From Saposhnikovia divaricata (lineage: Eukaryota; Streptophyta; Magnoliopsida; Apiales; Apiaceae), in the NCBI GenBank assembly GCA_036435485.1, contig CM071596.1:62359001-62423000 (forward strand): a DNA stretch of 64,000 nt, in the 5' to 3' direction. A program made the translations under genes and the position numbers. The notes under the pieces were generated by a model that was given only the letters and a program-made list of their open reading frames with translations, did no database searches and was not told the DNA's origin. Position 1 is the stretch's first letter, and every line of letters starts with the position of its first letter. Shown one piece after another: positions 10,992 to 22,230 of the stretch.

Positions 10992-13448
10992 AACATCCCT
11001 ACACTAAGCATTTGCACGTCCTCGGGCAAATAAGTGAAATAAAAACTAAGTCCTAACAAACATCACTTTCGTAGATGACACGATTGCATTGAGCATATGC
11101 AACAAGCCGTTAAACCCCTAGGCAGCCCTAGTAGGACGAGTGTTGTCTCGTGAGGGTTTATAGTGAATGTACCCACAAAATTCATCTAACCATGCAAAAG
11201 ATCAATGCTAACACAACACACCACACACAAGCCCTCTCATGCCACATCAACTTAAGAATCAAAGTAAACATACGATGTCTTGGTGTCAAAAGTGCAAGTA
11301 TTCACGTAGTTTACTCAACCAACATGCAGAAGGTCATAAAAATTCATGTCAAGTGTAAAAATCGTTGGTAATCATGCTAAGCCCACAAGAAACACATCTT
11401 TAAGTCTAAACATGGGATCTCCTATGCCAAAACAAGTAATAACTCACCTTCCACTCAAAAACGAATATTCACTCAAGAACAAGGTTAAGTGTATCACTCA
11501 ATTCCAACAAAATCATAAACACAACTTGACACTCGCAATCAATCTCACTTTCAACACAACATACATCACTGATGACAATCAAAAGGTCTTTATTCGGGTT
11601 GTAACGTGGGCTAGGGACCAGGTATGTCAAGTAAAGCTAAAACAGGTTAAATGTCAAAAGCTAGTACCCAACAATAATCATTATTCAATTCCCTTTCTAT
11701 TAAAACCACAAATACTTCCCCACACTTGGATTTATCAATAACCCTTACATAATAACTTGACTAGTCGAATGAAGAAGGATCATACAAATATAAGAATGCT
11801 CTCAAATTTATTTATTTATTTTCTTTTTTTTTTCTATTTTTTTCTTTTTTCTGTTTTTTTTCTCTTTGAGAGCTAAGGAATAAGCACAATGATCCATAGA
11901 TATTTTTATGAATTTCGACTAACAAGCATCAACCAAAATCAATATTCCCCAATGGTATGATCATCAATAACCCCCCTTTTATGAACACCTTATTACTCCC
12001 TTAAGCACAATACTAGCCTTTGACAATTTAGGTTCAAATTCAATGTAAGGCCAATAGAATAAAAAGGATAATGACAAGTAATGTGGTGTGTCACCGAAAG
12101 AATTGGATTAAGCTCAACGGGTTAACTAATTGATCATGTTTAAAAGGTGTGGAAATATGGGAAATACGAGGTTAAACCTAAGTGCCTTTATCATCTCATC
12201 ATCAAGTAATGTCATGCATTTCAAGAAAGATCTTAAGTAAGTGCTAGCAATGTAAACAACATGTGGACACTCAAGCAAACGAAAAATCATGCAAAAGATA
12301 TGCATATAGGCTCAAAACTCACTTGGTGTGACAAAACATAATCAATCCCAGGTAACAAGACTCTTTAACGCACCTACTTGTACTCAAAGCATGGAAACCA
12401 AGTCATCTTGCACATATTCATGTCATTCTAATCACTTACTACATCCAATTAAGCCTACCAGTTTCAACTTGCTAGTGAAAGTGTGTGCACAAGAACAAAG
12501 CACGTCACTTCTCATACAAAAGCATCCATAAACACAAGATTCCTACGCATGCATGGGTGTATCAAGCAAAATACAACAACTAATCAAATTGCATGGCTAG
12601 AATTATTTTTGGTATTTTTCAATTTTTTAATTTTTTTAATTTTTTTTATTTTTTTTTAAATTTTCTCTTAACATTGAGAACCCTTCCCCACACTTAAGCG
12701 GTTCATTGTCCCCAATGAACTAATGAACAAGATACAAAACTACAACTAAAAACAAAATAAAACTACACTAAAAAGAAAAGAAAGAAAACTCCCCTGGAAT
12801 CAAGTTGTCGGATGTGAAAATCACCCCTCATTCGCTTAGGAGCCACCCACTAATCATATGAACCAACCCAACAAATTTTTTCTCGCAAAAATCCCCTTTC
12901 CTTAGCAATTAGTCTCACATCAACTGATTAAATTTAACCTCCACCGTCGAAAATGAAAATTTCCCAATATTAGCACTATCTCTCCCATGCTTACGAGCCA
13001 AAATAAGCAATACCCAACTCATAAGAAGCTCCACCAAAAATTACCAAGCAATATCACACTAAAAATACCCCAATATATCAAGAATAATATAAATCCCAAT
13101 TTACAAGAACACAAATTCGCAATTAAAATAAAATTGGAGAGAAGAAATAAACCCACTACGAATTGGAGAGGTGAACTTGCAATTAATTCCTCTTTAGAAT
13201 TGAATTTTTGGAGATTTAAAGAAAATAGAAGAGGAATTGGATTTGTATGGAAAGGTGTGTATATATATATAAGATGATGGAGAGATTTCATACAAAATTT
13301 AGAGTGCATGAGAGATTTAGGAGTGTTGGATTTGATTTAGAATAGATATAAAAATTAGGAATGGAAGAAATTGGAATTAGGATAGAATTTGGGGTTTTTT
13401 CCATGCTGAAAAACAACAATTTTCGAAAAAAATCAGGGCAGAAAAGGT
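10992..13448 (-). other. Athila 3' noncoding region
   Basis: Between pol and the 3' LTR. It holds A-rich or T-rich runs on the plus strand (polypyrimidine around 11818-11870, T-rich around 12605-12665) and short open frames without domains. This is where other Athila elements carry an env-like gene. I see none here. Confidence 0.65.
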
Positions 13449-13616
13449 GTAACGCAGCCGCAGGCTGCGTTACAGGGGCGCAGGGCGCGGACGAGGCAGA
13501 CACGCAGGCGCAACCTGCGTGTTAGGGGGCAGACTGCGGTTAACGCAGGCGCATTCTGCGTTTAAGCGGGGCAGCCAGCGTTTTATACAGTAACGCAGGC
13601 GCAGGTTGCGTTACTG
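13449..13616. repeat. Four GC-rich stem-loop cassettes in the Athila 3' region
   Basis: Four hairpins occur in 170 bp. They are 13449-13473 (11-bp perfect stem gtaacgcagcc), 13500-13522 (9 bp, acacgcagg), 13540-13565 (8 bp with one mismatch) and 13588-13616 (10 bp, cagtaacgca). Each is followed by a G-run tail of the form GGGGCGCAG or GGGGGCAG. Stem sequences vary while pairing is kept. Surrounding sequence is AT-rich, so this is a sharp compositional island just downstream of pol. Confidence 0.85.
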
Positions 13617-13768
13617 GGGCGCAGCCTGCTCGAACTGTTCACTATTTTTTTTTTTTTTTTTGAATACAACACTCTTTTTCTTTTTTTTTTTCTTTTTTTT
13701 TACACAAATGCATGGGTTGCCTCCCATGAAGCGCTTTTGTTTAACGTCGTTGGCTCGACTCAGCTGGT

Positions 13769-16700
13769 TCAGATCTCCGTGGAGGGGTTGTCAAAATAAA
13801 TCACTTCCATCTTCCCTACGAATGCACCATCCACATATAATTTAAGGCGTTGACCGTTGACCTTAAATTTTGTTCCGTCTCGTCCCGTAATTTCAATAGC
13901 ACCATAAAATTTGACTTCGGTGACGGTAAAAGGTCCCGACCATCTTGATTTGAGTTTCCCGGGAAAAAGTCGAAGTCTAGAATTGAACAACAACACCTTG
14001 TCACCAACCTGAAAATCTCTCCTTTGAATCATCTTATCATGCATCCGCTTCGTTCTCTCCTTGTAAAGCCGAGAATTGTCATAAGCATCAAATCGAAGCT
14101 CATCTAACTCATTAAGTTGAAGAAGTCTCGCTTGCCCCGCAGCCTTCAAATCCATATTGAGTTCTTTTATAGCCCAAAAGGCGCGATGTTCCAATTCCAC
14201 TGGCAAGTGACATGCTTTACCATAGACCAACCGATAAGGAGTGGTGCCTATAGGTGTCTTATATGCCGTCCGATAAGCCCACAAAGCATCATCTAGCTTC
14301 AAATACCAATCTTTCCTTGACTTTGCAGACTTTGCAACCATTTTCTCCAAAATGCTTTTGATTTGTCGGTTAGAAACCTCCACTTGCCCACTTGTTTGGG
14401 GGTGATATGCAAGAGCAACCTTGTGAGTAACGCCATATTTCTTCAACAAAGTTTCAAACTGACGATGGCGAAAATGAGAACCACCATCGCTTATCACTGT
14501 TCTAGGAACTCCAAATCGTGGGAAGATAATATTCTTGAAAAGCTTCATAACTACCTTGGAATCATTTGTTACCGATCCAACTGCTTCAACCCACTTGGAC
14601 ACATAATCGACAGCGACTAAGATGTATCTCATCCCACAAGAACTTGGGAAGGGTCCCATAAAATCAACACCCCATACGTCAAATATCTCGACCTCAAGAA
14701 TACCGGTTTGAGGCATCTCATGGCGTTTAGAAATATTACCCATCCTTTGACATGCATCACACGCCAAACAGAAAGCACGAGCATCCTTAAATAGAGACGG
14801 CCAAAAGAAACCGGATTGAAGTACTTTAGCAGCGGTTTTGGAAGGACCATGGTGACCTCCACATGCGAGAGAATGACAATGCTTGAGAATGTCATGTACT
14901 TCGAACTCAGGAACACATCTACGAAAGATTCCATCAGCACACTTTCGATACAAGAAAGGGTCATCCCAAAAATATTGTTTAGCATCGTGATAAAACCTCT
15001 TTCTTTGCTGAGAAGTCAATTCTGGAGGGTGAGATCCACTAACACAGAAATTTGCAAAATCTGCATACCAGGGAGTTTGAGTAGCAACCGAAAACAGGTG
15101 ATCATCTGGAAAAGAATCGTCAATAGGAGTACTTGACGCAATATCAGATTTGAAATGCAACCGTGAGAGATGATCCGCAACTACATTCTCAGCACCCTTC
15201 TTGTCTTTGATTTCCAAGTCAAACTCTTGAAGTAAGAGAATCCAACGAATAAGCCTTGGCTTTGCTTCTTTCTTCGCCAACAGATACTTAAGTGCCGAAT
15301 GATCAGTGTGAACAATGACTTTGGAGCCAATGAGATAGGCCCGGAATTTGTCAAGAGCGTAGACCACAGCTAGAAGTTCCTTCTCGGTTGTAGCATAATT
15401 GACTTGAGCTTCATCCAAGGTTTTACTTGCATAGTAGATAGCGTGCAATACCTTGTCTTTCCTTTGACCGAGAACTGCTCCAACTGCATAATCACTTGCA
15501 TCACACATGATTTCAAATGGAAGGTTCCAATCTGGAGGTTGAATGATTGGTGCACTTATCAAAGCTTCCTTAATCCTGTTAAAAGACTCCAAACAAGCAT
15601 TAGTAAACACAAAGGTGGCATCCTTAAGCAACAATTGAGTGAGGGGTTTTGCAATTTTTGAAAAATCTTTTATAAAACGACGATAAAAACCCGCATGACC
15701 AAGGAAACTCCTCACTCCCTTGACATTAACAGGAGGAGGAAGTTTCTCATTCACCTCAATTTTTGCTTTATCAACCTGGATGCCACGTTCAGAAATCAAA
15801 TGACCAAGTACCACTCCTTCATTGACCATGAAGTGGCACTTTTCCCAATTCAAAACCAAATTCACCTCTTCACAACGTTGAAGCACTTTAGAAAGATTAT
15901 GCAGACATACATCAAAATTAGACCCATAAACACTGAAATCATCCATAAATACTTCCATGATAGACTCTATGAAATCAGAAAATATGGCAGTCATGCAACG
16001 CTGAAAAGTAGCAGGGGCATTGCACAAACCAAAAGGCACTCTACGATATGCAAAAGTACCATATGGGCAAGTAAATGTAGTCTTTTCTTGGTCATCAGGA
16101 TGTATAGGGATCTGAAAGAACCCTGAATATCCGTCTAAATAGCAAAAGTACTTATGCTTAGCAAGTCTTTCTAACATCTGATCAATGAAAGGGAGAGGGT
16201 AGTGGTCTTTCCTAGTAGCAGTATTTAACTTACGGTAATCTATGCACATTCGCCAACCGGTGACAATTCGAGTGGGAATTAATTCATCTTTATCATTCTT
16301 AATTACCGTTGTTCCTCCTTTCTTAGGGACTACCTGAACTGGGCTTACCCATTTAGAATCAGAAATCGGGTAAATGATGCTCGCATCTAACAATTTCAAA
16401 ACTTCTTTTTTAACAACCTCTTGCATGTTAGGGTTCAAGTGACGTTGTCCCTGTATGCAAGGCTTATGGTCATCATCTAAGTGAATTCTATGCATGTAAA
16501 AGTCTGGGCTAATCCCCGTAAGATCATCAATACTATACCCAATAGCTTTTCTATGCGCACGCAAAATAGTAAGAAGCTTAAAAATCTGGTTATCATCAAG
16601 ACTAGAGCTAACAATCACAGGACAAGTCTTTTCATCATCAAGAAACACATATTTCAGATTAGATGGCAAAGGCTTTAACTCTATTTTCTTTACCTGAGGT

Positions 16701-17206
16701 TGACCACAAGAAGTGTCAGTGTTGGTTACCTCACAATTCGGATCAGCTGCACCATCCAACTCAAGAATCAATGAATCGACTTCAGCATGTCCTTCTCCTT
16801 CTGAAGCTTCAAGCATGAGCACTGCTTCCAATGCATCATTCAATAGAATCTGAGGCGTATCATCTCGGACAATTCCATCTATAACATCTATCCTGCAGCA
16901 AGTATTCTCAAGCAAAGGGGATTTAAGAGCAGAGGTTAGAGTAAAAGTAATTTTATCATCACCAACGCTCAATGTGAGAGTCCCACTTTTAACATCAATA
17001 ACAGCACCTGCAGTACAAAGAAATGGTCTACCTAAAATAATAGGTATTTGGCTGTCCTCTTCCATATCTAGAACTACAAAGTCTACAGGAATATAGAATT
17101 TTCCAACCCTAACAGGCACATCCTCTAAAATTCCAAGGGGATATTTTATTGAACGGTCTGCCATTTGCAAAGTCATCTGTGTACATTTTAATTCTCCCAT
17201 ATTTAG
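13769..17206 (-). CDS. Athila pol: protease (part), RT, RNase H, integrase
   Basis: One continuous minus-strand frame of about 1140 codons. In order: the C-terminal part of the aspartic protease (IPIILGRPFLCTAGAVIDV), RT with the FMDDFSVYG active-site block near residue 417, RNase H (CDASDYAVGAVLGQR; TDHSALKYLLAKK), then integrase with an HHCC finger (H...H, CLACDACQRMG) and DDE core (WGVDFMGPFP; SDGGSHF), ending KVNGQRLKLYVDG. No internal stops. The frame is out of register with gag by one base at a six-T run (plus strand 17207-17212) right after the protease active site. Native Athila gag-pol is normally one frame, so this is probably an indel or sequencing slip rather than programmed frameshifting. 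Confidence 0.88.
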   Translation of the reverse strand, partial: LNMGELKCTQMTLQMADRSIKYPLGILEDVPVRVGKFYIPVDFVVLDMEEDSQIPIILGRPFLCTAGAVIDVKSGTLTLSVGDDKITFTLTSALKSPLLENTCCRIDVIDGIVRDDTPQILLNDALEAVLMLEASEGEGHAEVDSLILELDGAADPNCEVTNTDTSCGQPQVKKIELKPLPSNLKYVFLDDEKTCPVIVSSSLDDNQIFKLLTILRAHRKAIGYSIDDLTGISPDFYMHRIHLDDDHKPCIQGQRHLNPNMQEVVKKEVLKLLDASIIYPISDSKWVSPVQVVPKKGGTTVIKNDKDELIPTRIVTGWRMCIDYRKLNTATRKDHYPLPFIDQMLERLAKHKYFCYLDGYSGFFQIPIHPDDQEKTTFTCPYGTFAYRRVPFGLCNAPATFQRCMTAIFSDFIESIMEVFMDDFSVYGSNFDVCLHNLSKVLQRCEEVNLVLNWEKCHFMVNEGVVLGHLISERGIQVDKAKIEVNEKLPPPVNVKGVRSFLGHAGFYRRFIKDFSKIAKPLTQLLLKDATFVFTNACLESFNRIKEALISAPIIQPPDWNLPFEIMCDASDYAVGAVLGQRKDKVLHAIYYASKTLDEAQVNYATTEKELLAVVYALDKFRAYLIGSKVIVHTDHSALKYLLAKKEAKPRLIRWILLLQEFDLEIKDKKGAENVVADHLSRLHFKSDIASSTPIDDSFPDDHLFSVATQTPWYADFANFCVSGSHPPELTSQQRKRFYHDAKQYFWDDPFLYRKCADGIFRRCVPEFEVHDILKHCHSLACGGHHGPSKTAAKVLQSGFFWPSLFKDARAFCLACDACQRMGNISKRHEMPQTGILEVEIFDVWGVDFMGPFPSSCGMRYILVAVDYVSKWVEAVGSVTNDSKVVMKLFKNIIFPRFGVPRTVISDGGSHFRHRQFETLLKKYGVTHKVALAYHPQTSGQVEVSNRQIKSILEKMVAKSAKSRKDWYLKLDDALWAYRTAYKTPIGTTPYRLVYGKACHLPVELEHRAFWAIKELNMDLKAAGQARLLQLNELDELRFDAYDNSRLYKERTKRMHDKMIQRRDFQVGDKVLLFNSRLRLFPGKLKSRWSGPFTVTEVKFYGAIEITGRDGTKFKVNGQRLKLYVDGAFVGKMEVIYFDNPSTEI

Positions 17207-19226
17207 TTTTTTGAAAAACCGAGAGAGGCATGACTGAGACGCTAGCGCCTAAATCACATAAAGCTTTATCAATGAACAATGCACCTAAATGACACGGGAT
17301 CGAAAAACTACCAGGATCTTTAAGCTTAGGTGGAGACTTATTTTGTAAAACAGCACTGCATTCTTCAGTAAAAGCTACTGTCTCCACCTCACCAAAAGAC
17401 CTTTTCTTAGTGAGAATATCCTTAAGAAACTTTGCATATGATGGAACTTGAGAAATTAAATCAGTGAAAGGAACTGTTACCTCAAGATTCTTGACAAGTG
17501 TCATGAACTTACCAAACTGCTGGTCCACCTTAGCTCTGTTCATCCTGCTAGGGAATGGGAGCTTTGGCACAAATGGTGGAGGAGCAACTGCAGTACTTTC
17601 CTTGTCCTTTTTCTTGCTTTCCTCAGTTTCGCCTTCGCTTGCATCTTCAACAACTTTCTCTACCTTATCTTCCTCAGAATTCTCTTTTTCTTTCTCAGTA
17701 GGAACATCATCAGTAGGCATTGGAGGAGCATCATATGTACGACCACTCCTAAGAGCAATGGCATTCACATTTTCCTTTGGCTGAGTTGGTTGGGCTGGTA
17801 GAGAGCCTTGTTGCCTTGTAGACGAAGAACTAGCCATTTGAGCAATCTGAGTTTCCAGCATCTTATTATGTATCTCCATCTGGTTCATCTTTGTTTGCAT
17901 TTGTAACATTATCTTCATCATATCACCTTGATTATCAGCCTGTGCAGCTTGATTTGCTTGAGGAGCATAATTCTGAGGAAACCTTTGGAATCCAGGGGGA
18001 TTCATAGGTCCTTGCGGAGGCCTATACTGTTGCTGTGGAGGAGGCTGGTACGACTGCTGATATTGCTGCTGATTAGGAACATTTGTATTCTGAGCATTAT
18101 TGTTCCTATATGAGAAATTCGGATGATCTTTCCAACCAGGATTATAAGTGTTGGAGTACGGATTGTACTGCTGCCTCTGTTGGAAAACATTTGCTTGCTC
18201 CATCTGAAAATGTTGTGAATTTTGAGCATTGTATTGGCAATCGTTACCATAGTGGCCTTGGATGCCACAGACTTCACATACTGGATTATTCATTGGAGCC
18301 ATTGATGACAGTGCATTGATACTCATAGGTTGTGTAGAGGGCTGAGATGTCTTCAATGAGTGGATCTCCTGAGTCAATGCAGCGAGTTGAGATGATAATA
18401 AAGAATAGGCATCCACTTCGAGTTTACCCCCTTTCTTGGCTGTTCTCGGGTTACTGAAGTGATTGGCAGCCAAATTTGAGAGAAAAGCATGTGCATCATC
18501 AACTCCTTTGTCTAAAAACACACCACCCGCAGCATTATCAACCATCCCTTTTGTTTCCGGATCAAGACCATTGTAGAAGCGTTTAAGCAGAAACCACTTC
18601 TCAAGACCATGGTGAGGGCATGCACGTTGATAATCCTTAAATCTATCCCAAGCATCCCGTAGAGATTCACCATAATCTTGCTTAAAACCCATCATCCTGT
18701 CGATCAAATCGTCGGTTCTGTTAGGAGGGAAGAACTCAGTTAAGAAAACCTGAGCAATCTTATCCCACTCGGTCAGGTCAATATCATTCAACCATTTTTG
18801 AGCCTTGTCACGAAGAGAGAAACCGAACAACATGACTTTCAACTGGTCTGGAGTGACTCCCTGATGTTTAATTGTAGAACAGAGCTGTTGAAACCGTTGC
18901 AGATGATTTGTAGGGTCTTCGGAGGCAAGCCCAGCAAATTGATTCTGTTGGATCATCGTAAGCAAAGCAGGCTTGATCTCGAAATTTTCTGCTTGAATTG
19001 CTGGCATAACAAGGCCAGTAGGTACCCCACTCGGAGAGGGCTGTGAGTAGTTCTTCAAAGATTTGGGAAGGTCCGCCATCTCAATCTTTGGTTTAGGTGT
19101 CTCTTGCTGCTTCTCTTTCCTTTGTAGATCTATGTATTGTTGACAAGAAAGTTTAGAATCTGGACTAAGAGGAGTTGTATCCTCTTCCGCTTGATCTTCT
19201 TTCGTTTGAGACCTGGTCCTGGGCAT
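17109..19226 (-). CDS. Athila gag plus protease N-terminus
   Basis: The start is taken as ATG 19226 (MPRTRSQTKEDQ). Gag core at about residues 75-230: NFEIKPALLTMIQQNQF, FGFSLRDKAQKWLNDI, EFFPPNRTDDLIDRMMGF, CPHHGLEKWFLLKRFYNGL. Then a Cys/His finger (CEVCGIQGHYGNDC), a Gln/Asn/Pro-rich linker, a coiled segment (MNQMEIHNKMLETQIAQMAS) and NAIALRSGR. Near the end comes the aspartic protease motif CDLGASVSVMPLSVF. After that the frame runs out of register and ends at 17109. The homologous sequence continues in the pol frame. Confidence 0.88.
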   Translation of the reverse strand: MPRTRSQTKEDQAEEDTTPLSPDSKLSCQQYIDLQRKEKQQETPKPKIEMADLPKSLKNYSQPSPSGVPTGLVMPAIQAENFEIKPALLTMIQQNQFAGLASEDPTNHLQRFQQLCSTIKHQGVTPDQLKVMLFGFSLRDKAQKWLNDIDLTEWDKIAQVFLTEFFPPNRTDDLIDRMMGFKQDYGESLRDAWDRFKDYQRACPHHGLEKWFLLKRFYNGLDPETKGMVDNAAGGVFLDKGVDDAHAFLSNLAANHFSNPRTAKKGGKLEVDAYSLLSSQLAALTQEIHSLKTSQPSTQPMSINALSSMAPMNNPVCEVCGIQGHYGNDCQYNAQNSQHFQMEQANVFQQRQQYNPYSNTYNPGWKDHPNFSYRNNNAQNTNVPNQQQYQQSYQPPPQQQYRPPQGPMNPPGFQRFPQNYAPQANQAAQADNQGDMMKIMLQMQTKMNQMEIHNKMLETQIAQMASSSSTRQQGSLPAQPTQPKENVNAIALRSGRTYDAPPMPTDDVPTEKEKENSEEDKVEKVVEDASEGETEESKKKDKESTAVAPPPFVPKLPFPSRMNRAKVDQQFGKFMTLVKNLEVTVPFTDLISQVPSYAKFLKDILTKKRSFGEVETVAFTEECSAVLQNKSPPKLKDPGSFSIPCHLGALFIDKALCDLGASVSVMPLSVFQKTKYGRIKMYTDDFANGRPFNKISPWNFRGCAC

Positions 19227-19338
19227 CAACAACTAAATAAGGAAAAGCAGTAAGATCGGTCTCAAATGGAACAAGAGTTCCAAAGAGACAAGAGAAACAA
19301 TCTAAACAATCAAACTAAAATTATAGAAACTAGGCGTC

Positions 19339-19356
19339 TCCCCGACAGCGGCGCCA
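19339..19356 (-). promoter_or_regulatory. Primer-binding site, Athila-like element
   Basis: On the minus strand TGGCGCCGCTGTCGGGGA follows the 5' LTR after a short spacer. This is the usual TGGCGCC... site of Athila-type elements. Confidence 0.8.
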
Positions 19357-19362
19357 AAAACT

Positions 19363-20625
19363 TGATGTGTAAAATTATGTCTAACCGCAAGCGCACGGTA
19401 TCAATTGTAGTAGATACTAGCAAATACGGGTCGAATCCTCAAGGAGACAGTTTCAAATTCAATTCAATGGTTATCAATTGTTTCTAGTCACAAACGATTA
19501 GTTGAGAATTTTGTTAACTACTAAAGCAAATTTAACAAGGTTTTAATTCAATTAATTAAGGGATCTAGGGCAATTCAGGTTCACCATGTTTACACCAAAC
19601 AAATAACAAAGGTATAGCTTATCAATGAGATAAAATAATTAGAGCAATGGTTAAACTTTTCCAAGTTTTAACACTCTCAGAAATCCGATGATGTTTTCAC
19701 ACTCACCTTCAATTCCGCTAATTGTATGTAAGCCTCTAGTAGTAAAATCTTTCGATCTATTACTCCTATTGCAATCAATTAATCTATGATATTGCGCAAT
19801 TACACAAATTAAGAATTAACACATATCAATTAGAATTACTCTTTACCCATCAATTCACTAATCAAATTAAACCCAAATCATGGTGCAAACATGGCTTCCC
19901 CTAATACCCTAGAATTAAACTACTCACTCATGGTAGAAGTAAAAGCAATAAGAATAATGAAAGAAGCCATGTAAAACATATAATAATAAAACAAGAGAAT
20001 AAAGAATACCTCAAACTTTGTATTAGCGAAGAACAATGAAGATCCAAATTAAACCAAGTGCTTACAAAGGAAGAGATGGAGAGAAAAACCAAAACCCTAG
20101 CTTTTGTAAAAATACGTATATATGTCTATCTATCTCTTCCCACGTTTTTATAATAAAACCTCCTCATAAAATCTGATCTCTATCTCCTAATAAAAGTATT
20201 TTTTAATATTCTAATCAATTTACAAAAAGATATCCATAATTGAATAGGATTTTCTTGTAAAATTCGTCACTTCTTTTTCTCCTCTGTTTCCGGGCTCTTC
20301 CAGTTGGATTTTGCTTACTGGACCACCTCTGAATTAAAGAAAATTCCACAAGCTTCGCGTGGACAGTAAGATCGTTAAATTCTGACTTCTGGAACTCAAT
20401 ATATGGCCCAAACAGTGCAGGCAGCCCGTGCAGCCCAATAATACGAATTTTCTCCTATTTTATCTCCAAAATAGCTCTTTTTGCTCCAAATCCTTCCAAG
20501 TCATGAATTCTTTATTTCCTACAATAAAACAATCAAATCTATTAAATAAAAATCCAAATCAATGCAAAACACAATAAATATGAGAATAAAATCATCTAAA
20601 ATATATATAAAAATATATTCTATCA
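19363..20625 (-). repeat. 5' LTR of Athila-like element
   Basis: 1263 bp, flanked on its outer side by the tttac duplication at 20626-20630. It is the upstream LTR for the minus-strand genes. Confidence 0.93.
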
Positions 20626-20630
20626 TTTAC

Positions 20631-21300
20631 TGAAGAGGTGATGAACGCCCGCATCTCAAGGAAGTTCAAGATGCCGACGATTAAGGCTTATGATGGAACG
20701 GGCGACCCCGCAAACCATGTCAGGACGTTCTCAAACGCATTGCTGCTACAGCCTGCGAGTGACGCCTTAAAGTGTAGGGCGTTCCCTCAAACCCTGTCGG
20801 GCATGGCTCAAAGGTGGTATAGCCGCCTACCTGCAAACTCAATTGGCTCTTTTAAGGAGTTGAGCGCTGCCTTTGTCAGCCAGTTCATTAGTGGGAGAGT
20901 TCATGAAAAAAGTTCTGCATCTCTCATGTATGTGGTTCAGGGGAAGAATGAGAATTTAAGGGATTATCTCAAGCGATTCACTAAGGAGACGTTGAATATT
21001 ACTGATCTGGAAAATAAGGTGGCCATGGTAGCCCTGGAACATGGAACCACTGATCTCTTCTTTAAAAGGTCTTTGGCAAAACATCCTCCTGAAAACATGG
21101 CCGAGCTCCAATGAAGGGCCGACAAGTACATCAAGACTGAGGACAGCATGAAGAAGGAAACCGCAGGAGGCAATGGCAACTCCAAGAAACGAAAGCGAGA
21201 CCAGGAGTATGATGACCAGGAGCATGATGCTAGGGACAAGTATCCCCGAACTAGCGAGGACTCCGACTCTGCCCCTAAGAAGAGCCAAGGATAAAGGTTC
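20631..21300 (+). pseudogene. Tat gag, conserved core (continuation)
   Basis: Gag core after the nested insertion: RKFKMPTIKAYDGTGDP, RAFPQTLSGMAQRWYSRLP, FVSQFISGRVHEKSSASL and NLRDYLKRFTKE, the retrotrans_gag fold. In-frame stops at about 21112 and 21292 break it before the Lys/Arg-rich tail and the finger-like CRFHKDVGHDTDEY at about 21424. Confidence 0.85.
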
Positions 21301-21315
21301 ACTGAGTATGCAAGG

Positions 21316-22230
21316 TTGAATGCTCCTAGGAGTCGAATCTTGTTGGACATTGAGAAGGATAATGATTTCCAATGGCCGAAGCCACTTAGGGGTGATCCCG
21401 CAAAGAGAAACAAGAATCAATATTGCAGATTCCACAAGGATGTAGGGCATGACACTGATGAGTACAAGCTACTCAAATATGAGATCGAGTTTTTGATCCG
21501 TAGAGGAAAACTGAGCCACTTCACTAAGGGTGAAGATCGTGGTGATCAAAGAAGAGACTATAAGAGAAGGGATGACGATCAAGATCGCAACACGCAGCCC
21601 CGAGGGCCAGTAATCAACATGATCTCAGGAGGCCCGACTGCGGCCGGGACAACTAGGAAATCTCGGAAGGCTTATGCCCGAGAGGTGATGCATATTGTTG
21701 GAGAGGCACCAAAGCGCGCAAGAACCAAGGTAATAATCGAATTTGATGATTCAGACCTTGAAGGGGTGAAGTTCCCCCACGATGACCCGCTGGTCATAAC
21801 TCTTGTGATTGAAAACTCATAGGTGAAGCGAGTCTTGATAGATAATGGCTCTTCCATGGATTTCTTGTTTCATGATGCATTTATGAAGATGGGGTATAAC
21901 GACTCTCAACTAACCCCCTCCAACACGCCTATATACGGGTTTAATGGAGTAGAATCTAAAGTTGAGGGAACTATTCAGTTGCCCACCACCATCGGACAGA
22001 AGCCGATAGAGACCACTCAGATGCTGAACTTTTTGGTTATCAAAGCATCTTCGACTTACAATGCCATCCTCGGAAGGACTGGACTCCACGCTTTTAAGGT
22101 TGTAGCCTCTACCTATCACATGAAGATCAAGTTCCCAACCAGGAATGGTGTTGGAGAACATAAAGGTGCTCAAAAGATGGCACGAAGCTGTTATGTAGAC
22201 TCGTTAAGGCCTGATGGAGTCGGGGGGTAG
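21316..22230 (+). pseudogene. Tat gag tail and aspartic protease
   Basis: Two frames in register, separated by a stop at 21820-21822. The second starts VKRVLIDNGSSMDFLFHD, the protease active site (DNGSS here, DNGAS in the related copy at 60-64 kb), followed by TYNAILGRTGLHAF, the flap-distal ILGR block. A further stop lies at 22228. Confidence 0.85.

Larger units (their letters stand above)
9729..20625 (-). mobile_element. Athila-like Ty3/gypsy retrotransposon nested in Tat gag
   Basis: The identical-looking terminal repeats (9729-10991 and 19363-20625, each 1263 bp) are flanked by tttac (9724-9728 and 20626-20630). Because the genes run on the minus strand, 19363-20625 is the 5' LTR. Order on the minus strand: LTR, PBS, gag, protease-RT-RNase H-integrase, a 2.8-kb noncoding 3' region, weak PPT (AGTGTAGGGATGTT), LTR. 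Only about five differences between LTRs were seen by eye, so this is a young insertion, clearly younger than its Tat host. No env-like frame is present downstream of pol, unlike full-length Athila. Confidence 0.93.

Noticed and set aside
10992..13448. Env-like gene of Athila
   Set aside because: Frames are short, A/T-biased and without signal or membrane segments.
17206..17213. Programmed -1 frameshift at CAAAAAAC between Athila gag and pol
   Set aside because: The change needed is +1 and the heptamer is not in the register required for -1 slippage; an indel is simpler.
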